From contig JACKCH010000015.1 of the NCBI GenBank assembly GCA_020634115.1, forward strand, positions 1 through 64,000: DNA of 64,000 bases, given 5' to 3'. Position numbers and translations under genes: made by a program. The notes under the pieces were generated by a model, which was not told where the DNA came from, did not search any database, and saw only the letters and a program-made list of their open reading frames with translations. Position 1 is the first letter of the stretch. Each line of letters opens with the position of its first letter. Below, one piece after another: positions 45,640-54,419 of this stretch. Origin of the DNA: Anaerolineaceae bacterium (GTDB lineage Bacteria; Chloroflexota; Anaerolineae; Aggregatilineales; Phototrophicaceae).

Positions 45640-45712
45640 CCGGATCATACAGTTCGCCAGCAGCCAGCAGCCAATCGCCAGCGGCCAGTCGCCAGTCGCC
45701 AGCGGCTACCCC
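45640..45712. repeat. Short imperfect repeats, GCCAGTCGCCAG type
   Basis: Units such as CGCCAGCAGCCAGCAG and CCAGTCGCCAGTCGCCAGC are repeated in the gap between the transaldolase gene and the TIR gene. No clear unit length holds throughout. Similar strings occur between genes in many environmental genomes. They may mark the border of an inserted segment. Confidence 0.55.
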
Positions 45713-46797
45713 CGTTTCACATCCGGGTTCGGCAGCATGAACTCCTCGCGGATCAGCGCCGTCAGTTCATGCGACGACGCCACAAACCCGCGCAGCGTCC
45801 GCACCGTCGCGCCATATGTGTCGAACTCCTCAACCGTCATCCCGTCCTCATCATACGCTTTGCGAAAATCCGGGATGTGCCGGTACAGGTCGTCCACAAT
45901 GGCCGGGGCTACCGGCGTGTCCATCCGATTCTCCACCATCACGTCCGACGCATTGAACCGCTTCTGCCACCCGTAGGGGATACTCACCACCACATCACCG
46001 CCGATGAACTCCGACCAGTGCCGGTGATGCCGGTAGGCCGCCGCCAGCAGCCGCAACCGGTAGCCCCGTTCCTGGTAAATCTCGTAGGCGTGTTTCATCA
46101 CCGCCACGCCCGCCCAGGGGATCGAGTCCGGGTTGACCGTGATGGCGTCGCGGTTCGTCACCGCCGTCATCCAGTCGTCCACTCGTCCCACCATGATCGT
46201 ACACACTGGACTCATCTTCGACACATCGTGACCTTCCGCCGCCCGCCGCTTCAGCCCGCGCTCGACGGCTTCCGCCACCGCCACCGCCTGCGGCACCGTG
46301 AAGCTCACCGTCGCGTTGATGTTCACACCGTGATACGTCATCTCCTCAATCGCTTGCACACCTGCCGCTGTCACCGGCGCTTTCACCTGGATGTTGGGCA
46401 GCAGCGTGTCGTAGTAACGCGCCTGCTCCACCACCGCCGCCGCGTTGTTGTAGTTGGCCGGGTTGGTCTGGACAGACAGCCGCCCCTTCAACCCACCTTC
46501 CCGCTCGAACACCGGCAGCAGCAGTTCCGCTCCCTTCTGCCCGACTTCCGCAAACACCTGCCAGGTGACATCAATCTCCGACCAGGTCGGGTTCTCGGCG
46601 ATGATCGTCTTGATGCGATCCCGCCACAGGTGCATCTCCTGTTTCAGCACCGCCAGCACAATCGTTGGGTTGCTGGTCGCCCCCACCGCGCCATGTTCAA
46701 TCGCATACGTCAGTTCGGCCACCGAACACGAGTCGTTCCACAAGTCGGTGGGAGTGGTCAGCGCCATCTCGTGCAGCGGACTTTTGAATGCCGTCAT
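45706..46797 (-). CDS. Transaldolase-family protein
   Basis: This 363-residue TIM-barrel aldolase has the transaldolase pattern: an early ATSNPTIV strand and a Schiff-base lysine in NIQVKAP near residue 137. Transaldolases move a three-carbon dihydroxyacetone unit; relatives act as simple aldolases. It is placed between iolB and iolD, where IolC or IolJ might be expected. GGGAG lies 8 bases before the ATG, and only 19 bases separate it from iolB. Confidence 0.85.
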   Translation of the reverse strand: MTAFKSPLHEMALTTPTDLWNDSCSVAELTYAIEHGAVGATSNPTIVLAVLKQEMHLWRDRIKTIIAENPTWSEIDVTWQVFAEVGQKGAELLLPVFEREGGLKGRLSVQTNPANYNNAAAVVEQARYYDTLLPNIQVKAPVTAAGVQAIEEMTYHGVNINATVSFTVPQAVAVAEAVERGLKRRAAEGHDVSKMSPVCTIMVGRVDDWMTAVTNRDAITVNPDSIPWAGVAVMKHAYEIYQERGYRLRLLAAAYRHHRHWSEFIGGDVVVSIPYGWQKRFNASDVMVENRMDTPVAPAIVDDLYRHIPDFRKAYDEDGMTVEEFDTYGATVRTLRGFVASSHELTALIREEFMLPNPDVKRG

Positions 46798-46816
46798 GTC
46801 TTGTTCTCCCTCAAAC

Positions 46817-47698
46817 TCACTTTTCCATAGCCAGGCTCACCACCGGCAGCCGCTTGTCCTGCTCCGTCCAGGTGTCCTTGACCCAGGCGTAAGCCGGGTC
46901 GTCGGCGTTGGCGAGCGACTGCGCCGAACCCGCCAGGAAATTCAGGTAGTAGGTGGTGTAGCCGTGCGCACTCACCACCGGGTGGTAGCCTTCCGGCACC
47001 AGCACCGCGTCATGGTTGCGTGCCATCATCAGCCCATCAATCGTGCCGCTGTCATTGTACACCCGTTGGTAGGCATAGCCATCCGGTTTGTCGAGCTTGT
47101 AGAAGTAGATTTCTTCCAGGTCGGCTTCCAGCAGCTTGCCCCCGGCGTCCTCGCGGTGGATATCGTGCTTGTGCGGCGGGTAGCTGCTCCAGTTGCCCGA
47201 CGGCGTGTAGACTTCCACACACACAATCCGCTGGCAGTCGAATCCTGGCGGCAGGATACCGTTGATCTGGCGCGTGGCGTTGCCACCGCCGCGAATCTCA
47301 ATCGGACTCCTCTCCGGCGTGACCAGCTGTGTCGGGTGGTCTTCGTCCGTCGGCACCCAGCACGAGGCGAACTCGAAACCGTCGGTCAACGCCGTGATGG
47401 TGAACGCCTTGCGGCGCGACAGGTACAGCGCATACGGCATCCCACTGAACACATCCGGGCGGCGTCCAATATTCTCGAATGTCCCATCGCTGGTTTCAAT
47501 CGTACAGCGGCCACTCAGGATGACGATGGCGTTCTCGCATTCACGGGTGTTCTCGCTGAAGGTCTGCCCGGCGTTCAGCCGCATGGCCGACATACTCAGG
47601 TACTCCCACCCCGCCGCTTGAGCATTGACCCGGGCGAATTCCCCCACCCCACCGTTGTCGTGCGCTTTGACCAGCATCGTTTCCGCGTTGTAAATCAT
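46817..47698 (-). CDS. iolB: 5-deoxy-glucuronate isomerase
   Basis: This 293-residue cupin converts 5-deoxy-D-glucuronate to 2-deoxy-5-keto-D-gluconate. Metal ligands are in SSYPPHKHD near residue 175, and GGGNATRQINGI is a family signature. It begins 9 bases after iolE and is followed closely by the transaldolase gene. Confidence 0.92.
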   Translation of the reverse strand: MIYNAETMLVKAHDNGGVGEFARVNAQAAGWEYLSMSAMRLNAGQTFSENTRECENAIVILSGRCTIETSDGTFENIGRRPDVFSGMPYALYLSRRKAFTITALTDGFEFASCWVPTDEDHPTQLVTPERSPIEIRGGGNATRQINGILPPGFDCQRIVCVEVYTPSGNWSSYPPHKHDIHREDAGGKLLEADLEEIYFYKLDKPDGYAYQRVYNDSGTIDGLMMARNHDAVLVPEGYHPVVSAHGYTTYYLNFLAGSAQSLANADDPAYAWVKDTWTEQDKRLPVVSLAMEK

Positions 47699-47707
47699 CA
47701 GCCTCCC

Positions 47708-48604
47708 TCACAAACCTATCTGGCGTAAGTAGTCCCGGTTGCGCTGGGCGCTTTCCTTCGGCCTGCCCATGCCGGGCAGCACGTCCTGTTCGACCACGAT
47801 CCAACCGTCGTAACCCATCGCCTTGAGCGTCGCCAGCACCGCCGGGAAGTCCACATCGCCCTGACCGAGTTCCGGGAAAATGCCATGTCCCACCGAGGTC
47901 GGGCCGTCCCATTCCTGTTCACGGGACTGGCGGGCGACGTTCGGTTCATGATCCTTGAAGTGCACATGCCACACCCGATCCGCGTGTTTTTTCAGCCCCG
48001 CCACCTCATCTCCCCCGGCGAACGACCAGTGCCCGGTGTCAAACACCAGTCCCACGATCTCCGGGTTGGTCATGTCCAGGAAACGGGCGGTTTCGGCGGG
48101 CGTCTCCACCCAGGTGCCGATGTGGTGGTGGAACACCGTCCGCAGCCCGGTTGCGTCCATCACCCGTTGGGCGACGTAGTTCGCGCCTTTGGCAAATACC
48201 GCCCACTGCGCGTCCGACATCCCCAGTTCCGGCGTGACGCGCCCGGCGTGCTTCGTTCGGATCGGGTCGGCGTAAGGGTCGTTCCCCAGAACGATGAAGC
48301 AGCCTGGCCCACCCACTTCCGCCAGCAGTTTCGCCGTCCGCACACAGTCGGCAGCGCTCTGTTCATGCTGGCTGGCGTCGTGCAGTTTCACACTCACCCA
48401 CGACGCCAGCAGATCCAGCTTCCGGCTCGCCAGTTCCCCTCGCAGTGCCGCCGGGTCGGTGGGCATGAACCCCCAGTCCCCCAGTTCCGTCCCGGCGTAC
48501 CCGGTGGCAGCGATTTCATTCAGTACGCGCACGTAATCGTACCGTTCGCCTTCAATCCCCTCAATCACACCCCATGAACATGGGGCATTCGCTACCTTTA
48601 ACAT
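47708..48604 (-). CDS. iolE: Inosose dehydratase
   Basis: This 298-residue TIM-barrel enzyme dehydrates 2-keto-myo-inositol. It starts KVANAPCSWGV, typical of IolE, with metal ligands in FDTGHWSFAG, VHFKDHE and VVEQD. ATG 48604 is chosen because GGAG lies 9 bases upstream; the ATG at 48619 overlaps that site. It is the first gene of the inositol operon. Confidence 0.9.
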   Translation of the reverse strand: MLKVANAPCSWGVIEGIEGERYDYVRVLNEIAATGYAGTELGDWGFMPTDPAALRGELASRKLDLLASWVSVKLHDASQHEQSAADCVRTAKLLAEVGGPGCFIVLGNDPYADPIRTKHAGRVTPELGMSDAQWAVFAKGANYVAQRVMDATGLRTVFHHHIGTWVETPAETARFLDMTNPEIVGLVFDTGHWSFAGGDEVAGLKKHADRVWHVHFKDHEPNVARQSREQEWDGPTSVGHGIFPELGQGDVDFPAVLATLKAMGYDGWIVVEQDVLPGMGRPKESAQRNRDYLRQIGL

Positions 48605-48690
48605 CGTTCTTGTCTCCATGTAGATAAGCTACACACTATTCAAGCATAACGATTGGTTCAGCAACATTACCCATCTACCGGCACGACGAC

Positions 48691-48927
48691 CTATAGTGTT
48701 CTCAGAAAATTCACGATTGCCAGTTGGTCGTCCAGATTGAGGGCGGCAAACTGCGCCAGTAGCTCTTCCAGTGACAGCGTGCCGTTCAGAATATCCGCTT
48801 GTTCGATGTGAGAGGGAAGCGCCGGGCGATCAGGAAGGTCAATAAGGCAAGCGCTCAGGTTCTGCGCATACGCTATTGGAATCGCAGTGAAAATAACCAT
48901 CGTCAGAATAATAAGACTTTTTCGCAT
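48691..48927 (-). CDS. Small secreted hypothetical protein
   Basis: This 78-residue protein has a signal peptide (RKSLIILTMVIFTAIPIAYA) and a mature part of about 58 residues rich in Leu, Asp and Ala, ending IVNFLRTL. The mature part resembles a single short helical repeat. I recognise no family. No strong ribosome-binding site is seen. It stands alone between the inositol operon and the next dehydrogenase gene. Confidence 0.5.
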   Translation of the reverse strand: MRKSLIILTMVIFTAIPIAYAQNLSACLIDLPDRPALPSHIEQADILNGTLSLEELLAQFAALNLDDQLAIVNFLRTL

Positions 48928-49001
48928 TATATGACCATTGAACCTGCTTTACTGCTTCAACTTTGGCTCTTGGGTAGAAATAGTGCTACCGAATGCCAGA
49001 G

Positions 49002-49020
49002 CAAGGGGCTTAACCCCTTG
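49002..49020 (-). terminator. Short perfect hairpin after a dehydrogenase gene
   Basis: CAAGGGG-CTTAA-CCCCTTG lies 33 bases past the stop at 49053 on the minus strand. No T run follows. It may be a weak terminator. Confidence 0.4.
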
Positions 49021-49052
49021 TCCTCACTGGATTTATCCGTGAGCCTCAACTT

Positions 49053-50162
49053 TTACACCATATCATCCACGTAGACTCTACGGCCTTCCTTCGCGCTGAC
49101 CTGACAGGCAGCAATGACTTTTTGCACGTGTAAGGCTTCGGCAAACGTGGGTTCGGGTATCGCATCTTCCACAATGGATGTCACCCAACCGCGTGCCATG
49201 TGATTTTCCTGATGAAAGGTGTCTTTATAAGTATTCATGACCGTATCGTGCCGGACACTCCCCCAAATATCATCCGGGATAGGGAGTTCTTTTATCATGC
49301 CTTCGCCCACCCGCGCCCCACGCACCTGCTGAATGGTATCCCAATCAATGAAGCTATAGAGCGTGCCTTCGGAACCATGCAATTCCATGTGATGGGTTTG
49401 ACCCAAGGGGGTATCTTCATACCCAACCGCTGTTGCCACAACCACGCCCTGAGCGCCATTCTTGAATTGGAGCAGGATACTGGCGCTATCGTCGCCGCGT
49501 TCGTAGTCCACACCATCGGGGCGGTCTGCCCGCTCAATGTGATAGCCCAACATGCACATTACGGATTCGATTTCGCCATAATACCACTGCGCCAGATAGA
49601 TGAAATGCGAGCCGATGTCCCCGACCATACCCGCCCCGGCCTGGGCCATATCAAAGCGCCATTCATAACCGGCAGCACGAGCAGTGCCAGTATAGTAACG
49701 CAGATTCAACTGGTAAGGTTTGCCGATATACCCCTCATCCAGTAGGCGTTTGACATACCGTGCTGTCGGCATAAAACGATAGGTGAAGGTCGCCATGCAC
49801 TTGGTACCGACAGATACGGCTTTGTCGTGCATCGCCTGGGCTTCAGCGACATTCATCGCCAGCGGTTTTTCACACAGCACATGCAAACCGGCATCCAGCG
49901 CCTTCATGGTCATCGGGTGATGATATTTGTTGATCGTCCCGATAAAAACAGCGTCCACCAAGCCGCTGTCTACCATCGCGTCAAAATCCGTGAAATAGTG
50001 CGGGATGTCCCATTTTTCCGCGAAGGCTCTGGTTCGTTCAGGGTCGCGCCCACAGACTGCGACCACATTGGCGTCAGGATGGTTTTTGAAGGCGGGCATA
50101 TACATCAGGTCTGCCCACCAACTGGTATTGGCAACACCGATGGAAACTGGTCTATCGCCCAT
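49053..50162 (-). CDS. Gfo/Idh/MocA-family dehydrogenase, tandem copy 1
   Basis: This 369-residue oxidoreductase has an N-terminal Rossmann fold, the catalytic CEKPLAMN segment near residue 95 and DIGSHFIYLAQWYYG near residue 182. It would oxidise or reduce a sugar or cyclitol hydroxyl with NAD(P). It is a close paralogue of the next gene. ATG 50162 is chosen because GAGG lies 9 bases upstream. Confidence 0.85.
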   Translation of the reverse strand: MGDRPVSIGVANTSWWADLMYMPAFKNHPDANVVAVCGRDPERTRAFAEKWDIPHYFTDFDAMVDSGLVDAVFIGTINKYHHPMTMKALDAGLHVLCEKPLAMNVAEAQAMHDKAVSVGTKCMATFTYRFMPTARYVKRLLDEGYIGKPYQLNLRYYTGTARAAGYEWRFDMAQAGAGMVGDIGSHFIYLAQWYYGEIESVMCMLGYHIERADRPDGVDYERGDDSASILLQFKNGAQGVVVATAVGYEDTPLGQTHHMELHGSEGTLYSFIDWDTIQQVRGARVGEGMIKELPIPDDIWGSVRHDTVMNTYKDTFHQENHMARGWVTSIVEDAIPEPTFAEALHVQKVIAACQVSAKEGRRVYVDDMV

Positions 50163-50173
50163 GTCGGTTATCC

Positions 50174-51286
50174 TCAAATCTCATCCAACATCACGCGCCG
50201 GTCTTCTTTGGCGCTCAACTGGCAGGCAGCGATGACGCGCTGGATATAGGCCGCATCCGCAAACGAGGGCGATGACGGCGTATCATGGAGAATGTCGTTG
50301 ATCCAGCCGCGTGCCATGTAATCCTGTTCCCGGAAGACATCCCGATAGGTGTTGTGAACCGTATCACAACGCACACCGCCCCAGATTTCATCCGGGATGG
50401 GCAGCGGTTTAATCATGCCTTCGCCCACCCGTGCGCCCTTGACTTCCTGAATTGTATCCCAGTCGTTGAAGGTATACAGCGTCCCTTCCGACCCGTGAAA
50501 TTCCTTGTGATGGGTTTGCCCAAAGGGCGTATCTTCGTAAAGCACCGCCGATGCAACAATCACGCCCTGAGCGCCATTTTTGAACTGTAACAGGATCATG
50601 GCGCCATCATCGGCCCGCACATAATCATTGTTGCCATCCGGACGCGGGTCACGTTCAATGTGATGGCTCAACTGGCACATCACGGATTCGATTTCCCCGT
50701 AGTACCAGTAGGAGAGATACATAAAGTGGGAGCCAATATCACCAACCGCACCAGCACCGGCTTCTTCCAGGTCAAAGCGCCACATATAGTCACCCTGACG
50801 GGCATACCCGGTGTAGTAGCGCATGTTGAGATTATATGGTTTGCCGATATAACCGCTGTCAATCAACTGTTTCAGATAACGCTCTGCCGGCATAAAACGG
50901 TATGTGAAGGGAACGAGGCACTTCAGGCCAGTTGCTTCGGCTTTCTGCGCCATCGCGTTGGCTTCAGCCACGTTCATCGCCAGCGGTTTTTCACACAGCA
51001 CATGCAGTCCGACATCGAGCGCCTTCATGGTCATGTCGTAGTGCGTTTTGTTGCCGGTCACGATGACCACCGCGTCAATCAGACCGCTGGCGTACATCGC
51101 TTCATAGTCCGCGAAGTAATGCGGGATGCCGTGTTCTGCCGCGAAGGCCTGTGTGCGGGCTTCGTCCCGCCCACAGATAGCGACTACCGTTGCATTCGGA
51201 TGGTTGGCAAACGCGGGTAGGTACATCGTATCGGCCCAGAAACCCGGCCCGACAATACCGACCCGCACATGTTCCGCTGGACTCAT
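50174..51286 (-). CDS. Gfo/Idh/MocA-family dehydrogenase, tandem copy 2
   Basis: This 370-residue protein matches copy 1 over its whole length (for example EKPLAMNVAEA, DIGSHF, GQTHH, HGSEGTLY). The Rossmann motif is GIVGPGFWAD. A tandem duplication with divergence is likely, perhaps for two related substrates or opposite reactions in one pathway. Its start overlaps the stop of the TIM-barrel gene upstream by 4 bases. Confidence 0.85.
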   Translation of the reverse strand: MSPAEHVRVGIVGPGFWADTMYLPAFANHPNATVVAICGRDEARTQAFAAEHGIPHYFADYEAMYASGLIDAVVIVTGNKTHYDMTMKALDVGLHVLCEKPLAMNVAEANAMAQKAEATGLKCLVPFTYRFMPAERYLKQLIDSGYIGKPYNLNMRYYTGYARQGDYMWRFDLEEAGAGAVGDIGSHFMYLSYWYYGEIESVMCQLSHHIERDPRPDGNNDYVRADDGAMILLQFKNGAQGVIVASAVLYEDTPFGQTHHKEFHGSEGTLYTFNDWDTIQEVKGARVGEGMIKPLPIPDEIWGGVRCDTVHNTYRDVFREQDYMARGWINDILHDTPSSPSFADAAYIQRVIAACQLSAKEDRRVMLDEI

Positions 51287-52209
51287 ATAATCGCTCGCAA
51301 GAAATCAACGGTTTTTTGGACACCCGATTCCGGCGTCAGCGCCACATCTTCGTGTTCAATGCTCAGGACATCATCATACCCATTTTGCTTGAGCAGCAAC
51401 ACAAAATTACGCCACCATGATTCGGGATGTCCATAACCCAGGGTGACATAATTCCAGGCCCGTTCCGCAACTCGTTCGTTGGGAGTCGTTTCAATCAACG
51501 TGTTGATTTCGCTGATGGTCGGGTCAATGCGGGTATCTTTGGCGTGAACGTGATAGATGGCATCGCCCATGATGTTGATCGCCCGTAAGGGTTCACCGCC
51601 CATCCACAGCATGTGGCTGGGGTCAAAGTTCACGCCCACCGTTTCACCTACCGCGTCTCGCAATTTGAGCAAGGTGCGCGTATTGTAGACCAACTGCGAA
51701 GCGTGCTGTTCGATACAGATTTTTTCGATGCCGTTATTCCGCGCTTCTTTGACCAGTTCACGCCAGTAAGGGATGGCGACATCTTCCCACTGATAGCGCA
51801 GAATGGTGTGTGTTTGGGGCGGCCACGCTGTAGTAATCCAGTTGGCGTTGGCATCGCCGGGGCCGCCGGGTAAGCCCGACATCATCACAATGCGATGCAC
51901 GCCAATCAGCTTGGCGAGTTTGAAGGTCTTCCGCACCACCGCATCGTTATCTTGGCCTAACTCGCCGGGGTGGAGTTGATTGCCGGAGCAGTTCAGGGCG
52001 CTGATTTCAAAACCGTGATCGCGGATTTTATCCACAAAAGTTTTCCGGGCAGCGTCATTCTCGATCAGTTCATCCAGATTGACGTGAGGCGCGGTTGACC
52101 AGCCACCACAAGGGAATTCAAGGGTTTCAACGCCCATTCCGGCGGCTGTTTCGAGCAACGCATCGAATGAAAGATGCCCAAGACTATCCGTAACCAGACC
52201 TATTTTCAT
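51283..52209 (-). CDS. TIM-barrel sugar isomerase/epimerase or keto-sugar lyase
   Basis: This 308-residue protein belongs to the AP-endonuclease-2-like TIM-barrel family. Metal ligands are likely in KICIEQH, NFDPSH, YHVHAKD and LSIEHED. Some relatives act on inosose or on 3-keto-glycosides. Coupling by a 4-base overlap to the Gfo pair suggests it acts on their keto product. Confidence 0.8.
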   Translation of the reverse strand: MKIGLVTDSLGHLSFDALLETAAGMGVETLEFPCGGWSTAPHVNLDELIENDAARKTFVDKIRDHGFEISALNCSGNQLHPGELGQDNDAVVRKTFKLAKLIGVHRIVMMSGLPGGPGDANANWITTAWPPQTHTILRYQWEDVAIPYWRELVKEARNNGIEKICIEQHASQLVYNTRTLLKLRDAVGETVGVNFDPSHMLWMGGEPLRAINIMGDAIYHVHAKDTRIDPTISEINTLIETTPNERVAERAWNYVTLGYGHPESWWRNFVLLLKQNGYDDVLSIEHEDVALTPESGVQKTVDFLRAII

Positions 52210-52549
52210 AATCTTTTGCTTTCCTGAGTTAAAAACTCAATCACAAAATACACATTGTAGCTGATTAGCATTTTAGCCGGTTAGCCTTTTAGGCTAAAGA
52301 ACTATTCATCCCAGGGTGATTACATCAAAATGAGAATTTCGCATTGATGTACGCTTTTGGTATTTTCACCCCCTCTAAATCTCCCCCGCCAGCAGGGGAG
52401 ACTTGTTTGACCTGCTTGACCGGCTCCCTCCCCGTTTGCGGGGAGGGCTGGGGAGGGGTCAGAAAAGACTGTTTTAAAGAATAAATTTGATGCGATTGCC
52501 CCGCCATTCAGCCATCTAGCCGATTTTCACCTGGTACTTTTTAAACACC
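52210..52549. other. Intergenic region with palindromes
   Basis: The gap holds several hairpins: TGAGTT-AAA-AACTCA, TCTCCCC with GGGGAGA (52379-52401) and CCCTCCCCG-TTTG-CGGGGAGGG (52426-52447). The last two resemble the dispersed palindrome class seen at 36848. No gene is recognised. Confidence 0.55.
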
Positions 52550-53335
52550 TCAATCGAGCGTAAAGGTATCCCGGAAGATATTCATCGCCGCATAGGAATC
52601 GCCTGTCGGGAAGCCTTCAAAACCCACCGGGCCGGTGTAACCAACTTCGTTCAAGACCTGGGCGATCCGCCCGTAGTGCAGTTCACCCGTTCCAGGTTCG
52701 TGGCGTCCCGGCGAGTCGGCAACATGCACCAGACCGACATGATTAATGTGTTTGCGGATCAGTTCGATCACATTGCCTTCCTCAACCTGGGCATGGTACA
52801 GATCGAGGGTGATTTTCAGATTCGGGCTATTGACTTCACGCACGAGGCTGACCGCTTCCTCAACCCGCCCTATGCCATAGCCAACATGGTCAATTTTGGT
52901 GTTGAGGTGTTCCAGGCAGAGCGTGACGCCACCTTCTTCTGCGAGTTTGGCAACCCGTTCGAGCGCCTTATAAGCGGTAATCCAGCGCGTGACCGGATTG
53001 GTTTCAATGCGGTGGATAGTCTCGCCATTTGGCCCAAGAACACCTTCCAGCAAGACCAGATTTTTGCTGCCAATTTCCCGCGCCGTTGCAATCGCTTCGG
53101 CCACACCGTCTACCAAGGCATCCACATCATCCGGGTGCAGAATACTACCTGTTGTTGTGGCAACGAAACTCCCGGCCTTCATGCCCGGCGACTTAAAAAT
53201 ACTGAGGTCATAATTGGCTGCGAACCCGAAATCCACGAGGAAACCGGCATCACTGATGACCCGGACACGCTCCTCAAACGGAAGCTCTCTAAAGGCAAAC
53301 TCCGCCGTGAACGACAGGACATAGCTCGCCGACAT
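52550..53335 (-). CDS. Hydroxypyruvate-isomerase-like TIM-barrel protein
   Basis: This 261-residue protein resembles the hydroxypyruvate/2-oxo-tetronate isomerase branch (Hyi, OtnI) of the TIM-barrel isomerases. Metal ligands lie in LCLEHLN, TLDLYHAQ, LVHVADSPGRHEPG and VGFEGFP. It follows the zinc dehydrogenase by 5 bases, and its ribosome-binding site GGAGG overlaps the end of that gene. Confidence 0.82.
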   Translation of the reverse strand: MSASYVLSFTAEFAFRELPFEERVRVISDAGFLVDFGFAANYDLSIFKSPGMKAGSFVATTTGSILHPDDVDALVDGVAEAIATAREIGSKNLVLLEGVLGPNGETIHRIETNPVTRWITAYKALERVAKLAEEGGVTLCLEHLNTKIDHVGYGIGRVEEAVSLVREVNSPNLKITLDLYHAQVEEGNVIELIRKHINHVGLVHVADSPGRHEPGTGELHYGRIAQVLNEVGYTGPVGFEGFPTGDSYAAMNIFRDTFTLD

Positions 53336-53340
53336 CGCGT

Positions 53341-54369
53341 TTAGACCTCCGGGACAACCACGACTTTGACCGCTTCACCGGCACGGGCGGCGGCAATCCC
53401 ATCGCCCATCTTCTCTATCGGCAGGGTCAGCGTGTTCAACCCGGAAGGGTCAATAATCCCGCTGGCGAGAATCTGAATGGCACGCGGGAATGTGTACGGG
53501 CTGACAAATGTGCCGTAGACCGTGAGTTCGTTGCGGGTGATGTCGAACTGTTTCACCGGCGGGTGCGCATGTTCATTCATGCCGAACAGCGTAATTTTCC
53601 CGCCCCGCGCCGCCAGTTCAACCGCTTTACCAAATTGGCTGCCGACAGCATCGGCCACGACTTCCGCGCCCATACCGTGCGTGTAATCCATGACGACTTC
53701 ATCCAGATTATCAGTCTTGCCGTTGACCACAATATCTATGCCGACTTTTTTCGCCATTTCGAGGCGCAGCGGGGCAAAATCAGAGATGATAACCCGCGCT
53801 CCGGCAGCCTTAAACATCATGGCATGGATCATCCCAATCGGCCCGGCACCGATCACAACCGCTGTTTGTGCGGGTTGAATAGCGATTTTGTCCGTGCCAT
53901 TGACAACACAGGAGAGCGGTTCAATCCAGACGGCGGCATCGAAGGGCAGGTCTTCCGGTACGGGGTGCAAGGCGCTTTCCGGCGCGGTGGTGTAGGGGGC
54001 AAAGCCGCCATCCAGATTTAAACCGAGCGTTGTCCAGTTTTCACAGTGGTTGACCAGCCCAGCTTTACAATAACGGCACTTGCCGCAGGTCATGTTAGGA
54101 TTGACGGCGACGCGATCACCGACTTTAGTTTCGGTGACTGCCGAACCAACTTCAATCACCCGGCCAAGAAACTCGTGACCCAAAACGACATCCGGCGCGG
54201 CTTCAAAGCCGGGTGGGTCTGCCAGGATGTGCAGATCACTCCCACACACGCCGCAGCCTTCATTTTTGATGAGAACCCAATCGTCTTTGGCGATGGTTGG
54301 CAGCGGCTTTTCCGTAATTTCCAGAATGCCAACGCCGCCAAACGTTCCAGCGATCATTGTCTCAGCCAT
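53341..54369 (-). CDS. Zinc-dependent medium-chain dehydrogenase
   Basis: This 342-residue MDR protein has catalytic zinc ligands in CGVCGSD and GHE and four structural cysteines in CGKCRYCKAGLVNHC. The Rossmann fingerprint is GAGPIG. It probably oxidises a polyol or sugar hydroxyl. It follows a Gfo-type dehydrogenase and precedes the isomerase in one LacI-controlled operon. Confidence 0.88.
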   Translation of the reverse strand: MAETMIAGTFGGVGILEITEKPLPTIAKDDWVLIKNEGCGVCGSDLHILADPPGFEAAPDVVLGHEFLGRVIEVGSAVTETKVGDRVAVNPNMTCGKCRYCKAGLVNHCENWTTLGLNLDGGFAPYTTAPESALHPVPEDLPFDAAVWIEPLSCVVNGTDKIAIQPAQTAVVIGAGPIGMIHAMMFKAAGARVIISDFAPLRLEMAKKVGIDIVVNGKTDNLDEVVMDYTHGMGAEVVADAVGSQFGKAVELAARGGKITLFGMNEHAHPPVKQFDITRNELTVYGTFVSPYTFPRAIQILASGIIDPSGLNTLTLPIEKMGDGIAAARAGEAVKVVVVPEV

Positions 54370-54419
54370 TGAAGAAAACCTTTCTTCAAAAACCTGTCGT
54401 TTTCAAACGGGGCAGCGGA

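Noticed and set aside
46454..47728. 424-codon plus-strand open frame
   Set aside because: It is antisense to the transaldolase and iolB genes, both clearly real. Long antisense frames are common in GC-rich coding DNA.
48650..48672. LacI operator upstream of iolE
   Set aside because: Plus-strand ACGATTGGTTCA matches one arm with an extra base, but the other arm does not fit.
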